A DNA stretch of 64,000 nucleotides, from NCBI GenBank assembly GCA_030068145.1, contig JAPJBO010000471.1, positions 1 through 64,000 on the forward strand, in the 5' to 3' direction. The translations under genes were made by a program, and so were the position numbers. The notes under the pieces are model-generated. The model saw nothing but the letters and a program-made list of their open reading frames with translations. It searched no databases and had not been told where the DNA came from. Origin of the DNA: Diplonema papillatum (lineage: Eukaryota; Euglenozoa; Diplonemea; Diplonemida; Diplonemidae). Positions 10,031 to 20,009 of this stretch are shown here, one piece after another; the stretch's first letter is position 1; every line of letters begins with the position of its first letter.

Positions 10031-11295
10031 TGGAAAGCTCCCGTCGTTATTCGGTTGAGGAGTATGCGGTCGATCCTCGTGCCCGATGTCCGGGCGCTGG
10101 TAAAGGTCGGTGGTGGTGGTGTGTCACCGGTACGCGCATGGTGCAGTTCCGCTGCGTCGGACCATCCATTCCTTAGTGCCTTCCGCAGTACTGGGGACCG
10201 GTCTTCTTCTGTGTTCAGGTCACCCATCACCATTATGGGGACGTCACCGAGGCTATCCGCCGCTGCGAAGAGGATCTTCTCCAGCATGTCCTCACGCTCC
10301 TCGCTCTCCGCCCTCCCGTTTCCGGAAGGGCAGTAGACATTGAACACGTGCACGAACGTGTTGCCGGCCCCTGTTGCCACTACCGTATGGCTCACTCGGT
10401 CCGGGGACCGTATTGCTGCGTGCGAGAGCGCCGTCATCGTATCGTACGCCGGTATCGGTCTCAGCACTAGTGTCGAGAGCCCTCCGTTCGCGGCGTTCAT
10501 CGTCGAGCGACTACCGGAGTTCCTACAGAGTCTTCCGGGTGGTGGCAGACCCCAGTGGCAGCACCATTTCCGCAGGTATTCCTCCGCCTGCACCCGCTTG
10601 CACGGTAGGAGTGTCACCTCCTGGCAGCAGAGAAGATCCGCTTCCACCGCGTCGGCCGCTGGGAGATACTGTAGTAGGTTGGTTACGTTTAACGTCGCGA
10701 ACCTCATCTCCGCGCGGCCGGGACCAGGGTTTTGTTCGACGTCCCCCGCGGTTATCAGCCGCTGTCTTGCTGATTCTTTGATTGATTGTAGGACTGCCGC
10801 AGTTTCCACCGTGCCTGTACGTCGCGCCAGCTCTGCCATTGCGCTGCCCGGGAGTAGGAGTCGGTCGTAGTGTTCCGGTACATACGTGACTACCGCCTGC
10901 TCCCCTGTGGCGCCCGCGCGAGGTGCGTATCGTCGCAGGATGTGCGGACTCCTGCTGTCCAGTACCCAGATTGTCGTCCCGGTGACCGTTGCGGCTGCCG
11001 TCAGCGTCATCTCGTCCCCGTACTCGTACGGTCCCCGCATCGCCTCCACGTAGAACTCCCAGCTGCCGTACCTTTCGGACGGCGCGAAGTGAGCCTCGAA
11101 CGTCGGGTCCTCCAACATCGCGTCCACAACACGCGCACGAAGCCCCCCTACCGACCATCCCGGCAGCCCGGCCACGACCGCTGCGAACTGGCAGGCACCG
11201 TCCCCAGGAATCTCTTGCACACTAGCTCCCATCGCGTCCGCCGCTTCCTTCAACCTAGACCCCAGCGTTTCGAGCGTCTTCCCTCCGCCACGCAT
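9997..11295 (-). CDS. Element 1 ORF2a: OTU cysteine protease - 2A peptide - APE endonuclease
   Basis: 432-residue frame with an ATG. Residues ~28-150 form an OTU-type cysteine protease: PGDGACQF supplies Asp32 and Cys35, and EHYDRL supplies His142. ITAGDVEQNPGP (181-192) is a canonical 2A ribosome-skipping peptide, so OTU should be released from the downstream enzyme during translation. The APE endonuclease then begins at once: LNVTN (Asn203), QEVTL (Glu226), GDLNTEED (358-365), GTRIDRILL. The frame ends just before the final catalytic His, which lies in the overlapping ORF2b frame (34-bp overlap). The spacing between RID and the His is about four residues shorter than in Element 2, which favours a small deletion with frameshift over programmed frameshifting, though I cannot exclude the latter. 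Confidence 0.85.
   Translation of the reverse strand: MRGGGKTLETLGSRLKEAADAMGASVQEIPGDGACQFAAVVAGLPGWSVGGLRARVVDAMLEDPTFEAHFAPSERYGSWEFYVEAMRGPYEYGDEMTLTAAATVTGTTIWVLDSRSPHILRRYAPRAGATGEQAVVTYVPEHYDRLLLPGSAMAELARRTGTVETAAVLQSIKESARQRLITAGDVEQNPGPGRAEMRFATLNVTNLLQYLPAADAVEADLLCCQEVTLLPCKRVQAEEYLRKWCCHWGLPPPGRLCRNSGSRSTMNAANGGLSTLVLRPIPAYDTMTALSHAAIRSPDRVSHTVVATGAGNTFVHVFNVYCPSGNGRAESEEREDMLEKILFAAADSLGDVPIMVMGDLNTEEDRSPVLRKALRNGWSDAAELHHARTGDTPPPPTFTSARTSGTRIDRILLNRITTGAFQCHHACRDTGS
10720..10755 (-). other. 2A ribosome-skipping peptide
   Basis: Encodes ITAGDVEQNPGP, exactly the D-V/I-E-x-N-P-G-P consensus; predicted skip between Gly191 and Pro192 of ORF2a. 2A sequences are known in trypanosome and sea-urchin non-LTR retrotransposons. 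Here it separates an OTU protease from the endonuclease-RT. The matching linker in Element 2 lacks it. Confidence 0.9.
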
Positions 11296-11310
11296 CTCGT
11301 CGTTCGTCAG

Positions 11311-11709
11311 TCACGAACGCTTCGCCGACGCCGGTTGGTGCGCCTTCTTCGTCTTCGCTAACGGTGACTTCCCCGGCGTTCCCAGCGGACGCTTCGGTTG
11401 CGTCATGTGGACGTCTTCAGACGGAGCCTCGGCCCGTCCCGTCTTCTGCTTCGTCGGTGTGGCGACGGGCGTCTTCGGCGCCTTCTTCTTGACCGGGGTT
11501 CGGTCTACGGGCATCGCCGGGGGTGTCTTCGGCCTCATCGTCGCGACCATCTCGGTCAGCTTGGCCATCTGGACGCCGAGTGCTGCGATGTCTCCACGCA
11601 GCGCGTCGTTCTTCGCGCGTAGCTCCGCGTTCTCCGCCCGGAGCTGTTCCCTGCCGTCGCATCGCCTCGAGGTACGACGAGACCTTCGGCGTCCTCTCCG
11701 CCCTTGCAT
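11311..11709 (-). pseudogene. Element 1 ORF1, C-terminal coiled coil and basic tail (out of phase)
   Basis: 132-residue frame with heptads (LRAENAELRAKNDALRG) followed by a Lys/Pro/Thr-rich tail. It corresponds to the C terminus of Element 2 ORF1, which also has a coiled coil (ELRAQLKEALRQIEDLTKRL) then a basic tail. It is in the same frame as the main ORF1 piece but separated by two consecutive TGA stops and ~60 bp. In between, the matching sequence (QVWDARAERTPKVSSYLEAM) is in another frame, so at least two frame changes separate the halves. Confidence 0.65.
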
Positions 11710-11772
11710 CCCACACCTGCGACTTCGGCCGCCGTCCGGACCTGTCCTCCTCGGTCTCGTCGTCGACCTTCA

Positions 11773-13176
11773 TCAGCGCTCCTCGCTGGCAACGACGCGC
11801 GTGTCCCCATGCGTCTTGCTCCGGTAGGACGCGACTTGGCGACACGTCCATCCCGCCGCCTTCATGGTCGCCTCAAGATCCGAAGCGGCATCGCGCGCCT
11901 GCGCTCCCCTCACCAAGTAATGCATCGCGGGCGGCCCCTGCTTCGCCGCCGCTTCGCCCAGCTTTCGCCGCACCTGCTCGGACTTGCCGCCTTCGACCCT
12001 CACCCCCAGCCGCGCGCGACTGCGAGCAAGGCCTAGGCAGCCTTCCCTCTGTGCGAACATGAGAGCGCTCTTCAGCGACGCCTCCGCGTCAGCTAGCCAC
12101 ACCACCTCGTTGGCCTCCGATCCCTCCCTCCACCGCGGCATGCGTAGGAAGAGCCCTCTTCTGCCCGAAACCTTCAGCAGCTTCTCGACGTGCTCTCCTT
12201 CGACCCGTACCATCAGCTGGTACACCCGGTGCACCCGCCGCACATTAAACATGCTGTGCGGGCTTAGCTTCACCTCTGCCTCTTCCGCGAGCCGCCTGCA
12301 CTCCGCCTTCAGCACCCGCCCCCCCGACGGTTCCTGCAGGGCTGCCAGCGTCTCCGCTCCGCACCAGCGTGCATCCATCTCGGCGCAAATCAGCACCGTC
12401 GTCGTCGGCGGGCGGTCGACTTCCTTCACATCCGCGGGCGCGTACACCACATCCCCCTCCGGAGACCTCGTCACGTATGCCGGCAGCACCTTCTCCGCGC
12501 CGTCAACCCTGCAGACCACGTCTGTCCGCCTACTGCCCTCCAGAGCCGCCACTGTGACCATGGCCGAGCCCTCCGGCATCCCCTCACGTCGTATCTTCCG
12601 CGCGCTCGCCATGGGCGCGAACGCCACCGTGGCTTCCGCCAGCTTGGTGTGTTCTACCACTGGCACTCCCCAATCCTCCTGCCTCAGCTCAATCTTCGTC
12701 TTCCTCGCCCCTTCGACTGGCTTCCCGTCTTCTTCGGCCTTCCTCTGCCCGACCTCTTCCATCGCGCGCTCGGCCGTCGGCTTCCTCTCCTTCTTGCCCG
12801 ACACCTCCGTCCAGCCCCCGTTGTGCTTCTTCTTCTTCTTGCTCCCTTTTCCAGTCGACGCTGCTTGCTTCGCCACGCCGTTTCCGCCGCCGCTGCCGTC
12901 GTCGTTCTCACCTGCATTCGTCCTGCCCTTTACGCCTCTTCCGCCCGTGTCCTCTGCCTTCGAACGCTTTCCTTTCTTTTTACTCTTCCCGCCGTCTTGT
13001 GCTTCGTCCACTGATGCCTTCCCTCGCATCTCCGAGCCTTCCACCTCCCCGTCGGTTCCGTCTGGATCGAACCCCCGCTCGGCCTCCTCCTCGTCCTCCT
13101 CGTCCAACCAGATGGAGCGAGCGTCCCTCACCCGTGCACCACCGGCGGCTGCCAAACATCCCGTGACACCGCGCAA
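11773..13176 (-). pseudogene. Element 1 ORF1 protein, N-terminal and central part
   Basis: 467 codons homologous to Element 2 ORF1. Shared landmarks are LRQEDWGVPVV (LRSEDWDVPVV in Element 2) and GRRGLFLRMPR...EVVWLADA (GHRGVFVRDKK...IVWLAAN). The N terminus is acidic, then Lys/Gly-rich. Function is inferred from position: LINE ORF1 proteins bind the element RNA. There is no ATG at the 5' end; the frame opens at TTG and similarity to the derivative at 46.5 kb extends further upstream (GLHAPSKAIEKKT). It ends with TGA overlapping ATG (TGATG), a layout some LINEs use for termination-reinitiation. Confidence 0.65.
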
Positions 13177-13339
13177 GGTGGTAAAACGCTCGTTTGTTTT
13201 CTTTTCGATTGCTTTTGATGGGGCATGCAGGCCTGATATGCAAGAATGGAAAAGAGACGGGGGAAAAAGGAAAAGGTTTGTGCCCTCGTAGCTCGCCGGG
13301 AAATGTTGAATGGAGTTTTCGAAAAGAGACCGTGGTGGG

Positions 13340-13448
13340 CTTCCCCGTCTTCAACCGTCCATCCCTGGGGAATCGTCGCCGGCTTGTGAACCTGCGTCAG
13401 TCCCGCCGACGCTGCAACCAGCAGCGCTGCAAACGCAACACTTCGCAC
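13340..13448 (-). pseudogene. TPP1-like exon-1 stub fused to 5' edge of Element 1
   Basis: Start codon, signal peptide and the first 36 codons of a TPP1-like exon 1 (MRSVAFAALLVAASAGLTQV...), nearly identical to intact copies. Similarity stops abruptly at GGGGAAG and is replaced by the 5' edge of Element 1. The upstream flank (CTTTTCAGATTTCAAGC, GGACAGGAGA) is preserved, so a TPP1-type promoter may drive transcription into Element 1 in sense orientation. The TPP1 frame continues ~70 codons into the element and stops at 13128 in a frame different from ORF1. Confidence 0.85.
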
Positions 13449-15590
13449 TGTGTGGTTTCGTTTCTCCGGTCTCTCCTGTCCAGGGGAAAACAGTGCTTGA
13501 AATCTGAAAAGTGGGAGCTCTCAAACCTAGCTTAGGCTTCAACAAACCATCAATCCTCATTTTCATCCAACAAGTGTGCCGTGATGTTCGTTCGGCAGAA
13601 CACCTGGCAATCCAGAACCAGTCTGGAGACACACCGGACCAATCGGGCCACGACTAGCTTCGGCGAGCAGCAAGTCCCAAATTCACGTACCGATCCCGTA
13701 TCATTCCTCGTCCAAATACACACGGCGGGCGTAGGTACAATGTCGAGGAGGTAGCTTACGAGGCACTGTGGAGCTTCGTTGTTCCCAGAGTTTGAACCTT
13801 TCAAAACGGGGTCGGGCGAAGGTACAACGTGGAGGAGGAGCTGCGCTATAAGGACGCAATTTGCTTTTTGCGTATTCATAATGCATTTTGGTACCAGGGA
13901 AAGCCTGCTTCACGGGAGCCAAGCTTCACGTGTTCGGCGGTACTGCAGAGCCACGGGCCTACGGGTCAAGTGGCTACCGATTTCCCAAACTAAAGCATCA
14001 AGGCTTGGCGCACTTGGGGCTTGGCGCTCGCGCTGAAACAGAAGCTCGTCGAGACGGTCAGCCGCAGGGCAGAGCGGACGGGGTTGTGGCACTGTGCGTG
14101 CCTCCGACTCAAGCTTTGCAAGCTGTGGTTGACCGTCACGTTCCTTGACCCGGAGCGGCCTTTTTCTCTTTTCTCTCTCTTTCGTATTCATAATTGGGCC
14201 TGGTTGCGATCACCGTCGACGGCGACCTTCGAAGGTCAGCAGAAGAAGCTTCAAGAAGGAAAGGAAACGCATGAAGTGTCCTTTATCCATCGTTGAGCAT
14301 TGCGCTTCTCCGAAAAAAAGGGAGCGAGAATGAGAAGTCGTTCGTATGGCTGCGGGCGACGATGCCTTGTGGTAGGGACACCTCCCACAGCCAAACACTG
14401 TGCTTGAACCAGTCTACCACTACCATACGTAGACCCAAGTTCGAAACGGGTACACTTGTTCACTCAGCCATCATACTTCGACAAGTATAGGGACTGACTC
14501 AAAGTAGGCTCAGTTGAACGAATCCCGGAAAAAAGAGGCGTTTCGTTTTGTTTGTGCCGGGTTGATCGTTTTCCAACTTGTATTCTGTGTCATTCTCGGG
14601 TTCGGAATTTCGATCAACCTCCAAAACACGCTGTCCCACGTCTTTTTCGCCTGCACATTACATTTGAAGGGCAACCCGCAGGATTGTTAGGACTAAAGTT
14701 TCCTGCAAAAAAAAATTAGAGCGAAAAAAGTCCCATTCGAGGCATCTAACCCTGGCCATGAAGGACGCGGCCAGCAGGACACAGCAGAGAACAAAAGGTC
14801 TCGATGGGCTGGTGATTGAGCAAAAGAACGTTGGGCGTTTGGCGTAGACGAGAGGAAGGGTTGACCGAGAGCGTGTCGGTCCTGAAAACGGCAGAACATT
14901 TCCGGAGGTGGGGTTTGCGCTGATAAACGAAGTAGCCGACGATCAGCATCAACTGACCAAAGGTGATGAAAATGATACCGTCTTCGGAAAAATATTGGAT
15001 AGGAAAAATATCCAAACTTTTCTGGGATGGTCATTTTCTCCAAAATATTTCCTATCCAAACATTTTTCCTATCCAAATAATTTTCCGGTCCGAACAAAGT
15101 TCAAGGCGACTTTCCGGTTGTTAAGTTTAGAACGTATTCCCCCGCCCTCTAACTCTGGTTTCCCCCCCGCGCCTCATGCCACGGTAAGGCGAAAGTTTCT
15201 TGTTCTTCGCGTGTACGGGGTAGAAACCTCTCTGGGGGGGGTTGCCAGTTTCGTTGGTTTCGTTTTCTCGTTCATGTGCAAACCCGTTGTTCCGGAAATG
15301 TGTGTGTGTGTAATGTGTTCCCGCCAGTACAAATGTACTAAGAAATTAATGTCACACTAATACAGCCACGTGGCCGCACCGCAGCCGCGAACTCCGGAAG
15401 TAAGAATCCACTATCCGAAAATAGCGCTCTCCAAATGCACTCCGAATGCCGCCAGTGCCATCTGATGAACTTCGGGCGACTTCCGCAAATGGGCTTCATC
15501 AGGACCTCCAAAAGACGGCAGAATAGCCAACTAGAAAAGAAATGAACGAAGAACAGGAGGTACTGTAGAAACATGGAGTGGGTGTTTACT
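13449..15590. other. TPP1 array spacer
   Basis: Non-coding. It aligns in patches with spacers at 18.8-20.0, 23.2-24.4 and 36.8-38.3 kb. It includes Rep-C at ~14350-14520 and a further repeat (~14540-14690) that recurs at ~50470-50630. Direct short repeats of TATCCAAA occur at 14995-15085. No gene recognised. Confidence 0.6.
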
Positions 15591-18500
15591 CTACTGGCGG
15601 CGGCCAGCCTTAGCACAGGCGGTTCTCACGACGGTGAGCATGGCGGAGAAGTTCGGTGTTCCGAGACCCGTGGCGGCGTCCCAGCCCTTGATCGCTTCCC
15701 AGCCGGCCTTCTCGTTCTCACCGATGGCGTTGGTACCCTTCGTGACGTCTGTGAACATGGCAGGGTTCGCGTACAGCAAAGGGTTCACGAACCCGAGCGT
15801 CTTCCCGCTGGCAGCCAGGCACACGCTGTTGAGCAGCGTCACGATGCCTGCGAACGACGGAGAGCTGCACGAGGTTCCTCCGACTTGCTGCGTAGCGCCA
15901 CCCGAAATGACTGTGAACTGCTCCGCCAGAGCAGACACATCCGGGGTGCCTCTGCCGGTCTTCGCGTACTCAGCGTTGGGGATGGTCACTGTCTTCAAGT
16001 ACTCTGCAACACCATCCTTCTGGTAGTCCTGAACGGGGAAGTCGTACGAGAAACCACCGCCGGATCCGAACTGAGTCGTGGCCTGCTCCTCTCCGTTCTG
16101 CCCGTTCACGAAGAAAGTTCCACCCACAGCAACGCAGTGCGGGATCGAAGCCGGGAACGACGGAGACAGCTTCCCGTTGTTGCTGCCCTGTCGGGACATA
16201 CCGCCACTGCCGTCGTCACCAGAGGAGATCATCACCGTGATGCCCATACCTCCCATCTTCTCAATGTCAGCCGCGAGCCTCGTCGTGATGGCAGAGTCGC
16301 AGTAGTCAATCAACTGACTACCGTAGCTGACACTGATCGAGTACGGGAACGTCGCCTCGCCGGTCACGTTCGACCCGAACGCACCCAAGTCAGCACAGAA
16401 GTCGAAGTTCGGGTATGAGTACACCCACGTCTCCGTCCGGTTGCCGATCGACATAATGTACTCAGTGTCGAGCATCGACTCGATACCGTCGGGTGCGCTG
16501 TTCTTCCCGATGTACTTGGTAATTGTGCACTGCGTCCCGTTGTTGTACTTCTGGCAGAACTCGTTCAGCTCAGAATCCTCGACGTACTCTCCCTGGAACT
16601 GCGCGATGGCTTGAATGTTGCGCTGGCTTCCCGCAGGCAACGAGGTGATGCCGTACGTGGACCTGAACGAGGCCGGCGTCACATCACCGAGGGCATCAAC
16701 AGCGCTCTTCTGAACCTTCTTGTTGTACGGCAGCGGGAACCCGTTGAATCCTGGTTAATATTTGACATTGTTTGACTGGTAGTGAGAGGCTGAAGGTATG
16801 GTAAGCATAGTTGTGGTGTCTCGTGAACCAGTTACTAAACTCATTTTCCTTGGCTGGGCTGCTGGCTCAATGAGAAGAGCTGGCCGGCGTGGGCACGGGC
16901 GATTGTGGCCATGGCGGTTGCGGGCAGGCCGCGGCGACTGCGAGCAAACAGGCTGCGTGCGCGGCTCCTGTTAGCTACACACCGGCTTGCGCTGCCGTGG
17001 GCCTGATCGCGACCAGTCTCGCGATACCATGGGATTGCCCAATGGCTCCTATCCTAATGGTCCTTTGCCAGCACCGGGCCGGGGCGATCGCGAGCAGACA
17101 GGCTGCGTGCGCGACCACCGTTACTTACGACGGGCTTGCACTGTCCCCGGCCTGATCGCGCCATTCACGCGGTACCATTGCATTGTCCCAATGGCTCCGA
17201 TACCAATTGTCCTTTGCCAGCAGAGAAGAAGGCCGGCGCGACCGCGAGCAGACAGGCTGCGTGTTAGCTACGACGGGGACCATTCACGCGGTATCCATGG
17301 GATTGTTGCTCCGATTCCAATGGTCTTTGCCAGCAGAGAAGAAGGCCGGGCTTTCGCGACTGCGAGCAGACAGGCTGCGTACGCGACCACCGTTAGCTAC
17401 GACGGGTTTGAGCTGCCGTGGCTCTTCAAAAGCAGCTTCACCAGGACTTGGCATCTCCTGAACTTAGCAATACCCGAACTGAACGGAACTTCGCAACGCC
17501 CGAATTAGCATCGCCCGAACTTTGCTTCACACCAGAACTTAGCAACGCCAAAGTTAGCATCTTGCATCGCCTGAACTTTGCAACGCCCGAACTGGAGCCG
17601 GCGCCGAAGCGGATCACCGTTAATAGGTAGCCAGAGAGTGCGAAACATGTCTCTTGTAGGGCAGTCAGCACGAAGTAAAGCACCGTCCCTCTTCCAAAGC
17701 AGTCGGCGTCGAAGCGGATCACAGTCAAAGGGTACTCCACGTATTTGTCATACGTATGACAAGTACATGTACTTGTTACCGGTATACTATGACAAGTACT
17801 ATTATACCGTACTTGTCATACGCATGACAAGTACGTGGTGTAGCTAGAGAGTGTGAAGCATGTCTCTGCACAAGCACAGTACAGCCCCTCTTCCAAAGCA
17901 GTCGGCGCCGAAGCGGATCACAGTCAATGGGCAGCTAGAGAGTGCGGAGCATGTCTCTTGTAGTTGCAGGGCAGTCGGCACGAAGCAGAGCACAGTCCTT
18001 CTCGAAAGCAGTCGGCGCCGAAACGGATCACAGTCAATGGGTAGTCAGAAATTGCGAAGCATCTATTATTCAATAATACCCCGTTATGTCTTGTATGAAT
18101 CAAGTTTAGACACGTCGCGAAAACGCTCTTTTTCAGCGCGGGCCTTTGCGTGTGAAAGCTGCAATGTAATACGTATCACGTTCAGGTGGCAGTATTAGAC
18201 CCCTGCTCAATACAATGTTTGAGCAGGACCGCCGGAGAACTACTAAAGAAGGCACACCGGAGAACGTGTCGATGACGGCGGCGACGTCGGAGTCAACGTG
18301 GACACCGGAGGTCAAACGGATAATGCGGCCGAGGTCTGAGTGGCTGTAGCGCACGAACTTGCCGTGTGCCATGGCCTCAATCTGTTCAACGGTCGCAGCG
18401 GCGTGGATGTAGTCACCGTGGGGGTGCACTGCCTCGACGGCAGCACCGTGCGAGGCCAACCAGCTGAGAACCTTCTGCGTGTTCTCCTTCGGCGGGCGCA

Positions 18501-18753
18501 CAAGGTCACCCATCTCCTCGTACGTAGGGTACTGCAGGTACCGCGAGCCCTGAGGGTTCGACACGTCGCTCACCATAGCAGACAACTTCGCCTGGTTCGA
18601 CCTCTTCATCCCGATGTGCACCTTGAACCTGTATCCCTTCGGCACTTCCCCGTCTTCAACCGTCCATCCCTGGGGAATCGTCGCCGGCTTGTGAACCTGC
18701 GTCAGTTCCGCCGACGCTGCTACCAGCAGCGCTGCAAACGCAACACTTCGCAT
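15591..18753 (-). CDS. TPP1-like: TPP1-like S53 peptidase, copy 2 (two exons)
   Basis: Exon 1 18753-18258 and exon 2 16750-15591 give 551 residues across a 1507-bp intron (GTGTGC...ATTAACCAG). Signal peptide ~1-16; activation domain to ~165; catalytic domain from ~190. Glu256 and Asp260 (IESMLDTEY), Asp344 (SSGDDG) and Ser459 (GGTSCSSPSFAG) all sit exactly 16 positions before human TPP1 Glu272, Asp276, Asp360 and Ser475, strong support for an active enzyme of this family. Asp500 (FTDVTKG) fits the calcium site. Sequons NGT, NRT and NVT suggest glycosylation. The start was chosen at MRSV because the signal peptide and all copies begin there. Copies 2, 3 and 4 differ by only a few residues, so duplication is recent. 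Confidence 0.93.
16870..17440. repeat. Intronic minisatellite (copy 2)
   Basis: Imperfect ~110-130-bp units containing GCGAGCAGACAGGCTGCGTG, CGACCACCGTTAGCTACGAC and CAATGGCTCC. The same array is in the introns of copies 3 and 4 (where it is longer) and as a remnant in copy 5. Confidence 0.8.
17600..18060. repeat. Second intronic tandem repeat (copy 2)
   Basis: Units with GCCGAAGCGGATCACAGTCA, GAGAGTGTGAAGCATGTCTC and AGGGCAGTCGGCACGAAG, roughly 100 bp each, interrupted by the palindromic MITE-like repeat. Repeated in copies 3, 4 and 5. Confidence 0.7.
17737..17838. mobile_element. Palindromic MITE-like repeat in intron of copy 2
   Basis: 102 bp with 30-bp terminal inverted repeats matching at 28 of 30 positions (5' end CCACGTATTTGTCATACGTA). 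The arms contain further palindromes such as ACAAGTACATGTACTTGT. It could form a long hairpin. The same repeat is present in copies 3 and 4, expanded near 36.1 kb and degraded in copy 5. Confidence 0.7.
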
Positions 18754-18820
18754 TGTGCGGTTCCTTTTTTCTGGTTTCTCCTATCTAGGGAGAAGCGGCG
18801 CTTGAAATCTGAAAAGTGGG
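18754..18820 (-). promoter_or_regulatory. Conserved 5' flank of TPP1-like genes
   Basis: The ~60 bp above the ATG is shared by copies 2 and 3 and the exon-1 stub (CTTTTCAGATTTCAAGC, then GGAGAAACCAG or GGACAGGAGA), and partly by copies 5-7. Probably 5' UTR and core promoter. I see no TATA box. Copy 4 has a ~115-bp insertion inside this block (36840-36955). Confidence 0.4.
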
Positions 18821-20009
18821 GGCACTCATGGTGTGATCAGATCCAAGTATTGCCGTGTTTGTGCCGGTTTGTACCGGGTTTGTGGACAGGGTCGGATCAC
18901 ACCAACTCAAACTTATTCTAGGTTCATCAAACCCAAACTCAACTCTCTTTCTTGCCATGATGCTCTTTCGGCGGAACACCTGACAAGCCAGAAGCAGTCT
19001 GGAGGCACATCGGACTAATCAGGCCACGACAAGCTTCAGCAAACAGCATGTCTCAAATCCCCGTTCAGATCCCATGTCATTCTAGTCCAAGGACTGCAGA
19101 GCTCTGTTGTTCCAAGAGTTTGAACCTTCCTCATACAACACTCGAAAAGATGAAGGAAGATGCGTTTCCTCTTCGCGTATCACGTCTGGGCGTGATTCCG
19201 ATCACTCTAGATGACTTCGTGGCCAGCAGAAGAAGCTGCAAAGAAAGAACGGAAACGCAGGAAGTGCCCTCTTTCCATCGGTTGAACGTGGCGCATCTCC
19301 AAAAAAAGGGGCGAAAATGAGAACTCGTTCGTGGCTTAGGGTGGCGGTGTCTCCCTGGTGGGAAGAGACACCTCAGGCAAACACTGTACTTGATCCACCA
19401 CTCTGCCGTAGGTGGACCCTCGTTCGGAAAGGGATACGTATTACCTCCCAATACCTGAAGCAATCGTACGTAGGGTGCGACTGACTCAATGTTGACGGCC
19501 GTGAAAAGTATCAGCTTTGCTGCTGTTCGGATGCCTTCAACGTCTGAACGAATTCTCGAGAACTTTCTGAGCGAAAAAAGCCCATGCGAGGCATCTAGCC
19601 CTGGCCATGAACGGACGCGGGCCGACAGGAAACAACAGAGAAACAAAGGTCTCGATGGGCTGGTGATTGAGTAAAAGAACGTTGGAGGGTGGTGTATAGG
19701 GGAGAAGGAGACGTGTCGGTCCTGACGACGCAGAAATGAACGCTGCACGAATGCGGCTTCGTGTGATGCGCCGTTGAAGGCACCAGTGCCTCACAGAAGC
19801 CGCACCACAGCCGCGAACTCCGGCAGTAAAAATTAACTGACAGAAAACAGCGCTCTCCACATGCACGAATGCGCCTCCGTCTGATGCATTGCTTTCAGGG
19901 AGGCGACTTTCTGCAAATGGGCTTTTCAGGACCAGAAGACGGCAGAATAGCACTAGCACAGTAATGGAGGAGAGGACACTGCTAGACTCGTGTGGTGAGT
20001 TTGTTTACC
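18754..20009. other. TPP1 array spacer (unit A)
   Basis: Spacer nearly identical to 23176-24431 and, from about 37270, to the spacer before copy 5. It contains a Rep-C-like stretch at ~19330-19560. Long open frames on the minus strand (for example 19131-19748) recur only because the DNA is duplicated; no domain is visible, so I leave them uncalled. Confidence 0.7.

Larger units (their letters stand above)
5523..13339 (-). mobile_element. Element 1: LINE-type retrotransposon with OTU, 2A, APE, RT and Cys/His modules
   Basis: About 7.8 kb on the minus strand. Order 5' to 3': ORF1 (13176-11773 plus an out-of-phase remainder to 11311), ORF2a (11295-9997: OTU, 2A peptide, most of the endonuclease), ORF2b (10030-5753: end of the endonuclease, RT, zinc finger, Cys/His modules), 3' UTR. 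The 3' edge is set by the end of similarity with the derivative at 46.1 kb (GAAATGTGAAAACGGG). The 5' edge is where similarity to TPP1 exon 1 begins. I found no terminal repeats, poly(A) or target duplication. ORF1 and ORF2 are each broken by frame changes, so this copy is probably inactive. Confidence 0.85.

Noticed and set aside
5523..13339. Element 1 as an LTR retrotransposon or virus-like element
   Set aside because: No LTRs, integrase, aspartic protease or capsid; the APE-type endonuclease and RT motif order fit a LINE.
15573..16418. 281-codon plus-strand frame opposite TPP1 exon 2, recurring in each copy
   Set aside because: It is the antisense shadow of a conserved, GC-rich coding exon.
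19131..19748. 205-codon minus frame repeated at 23553 and 37468
   Set aside because: Conserved only because the whole spacer is duplicated; overlaps another open frame, has no domain and contains Rep-C-like sequence.
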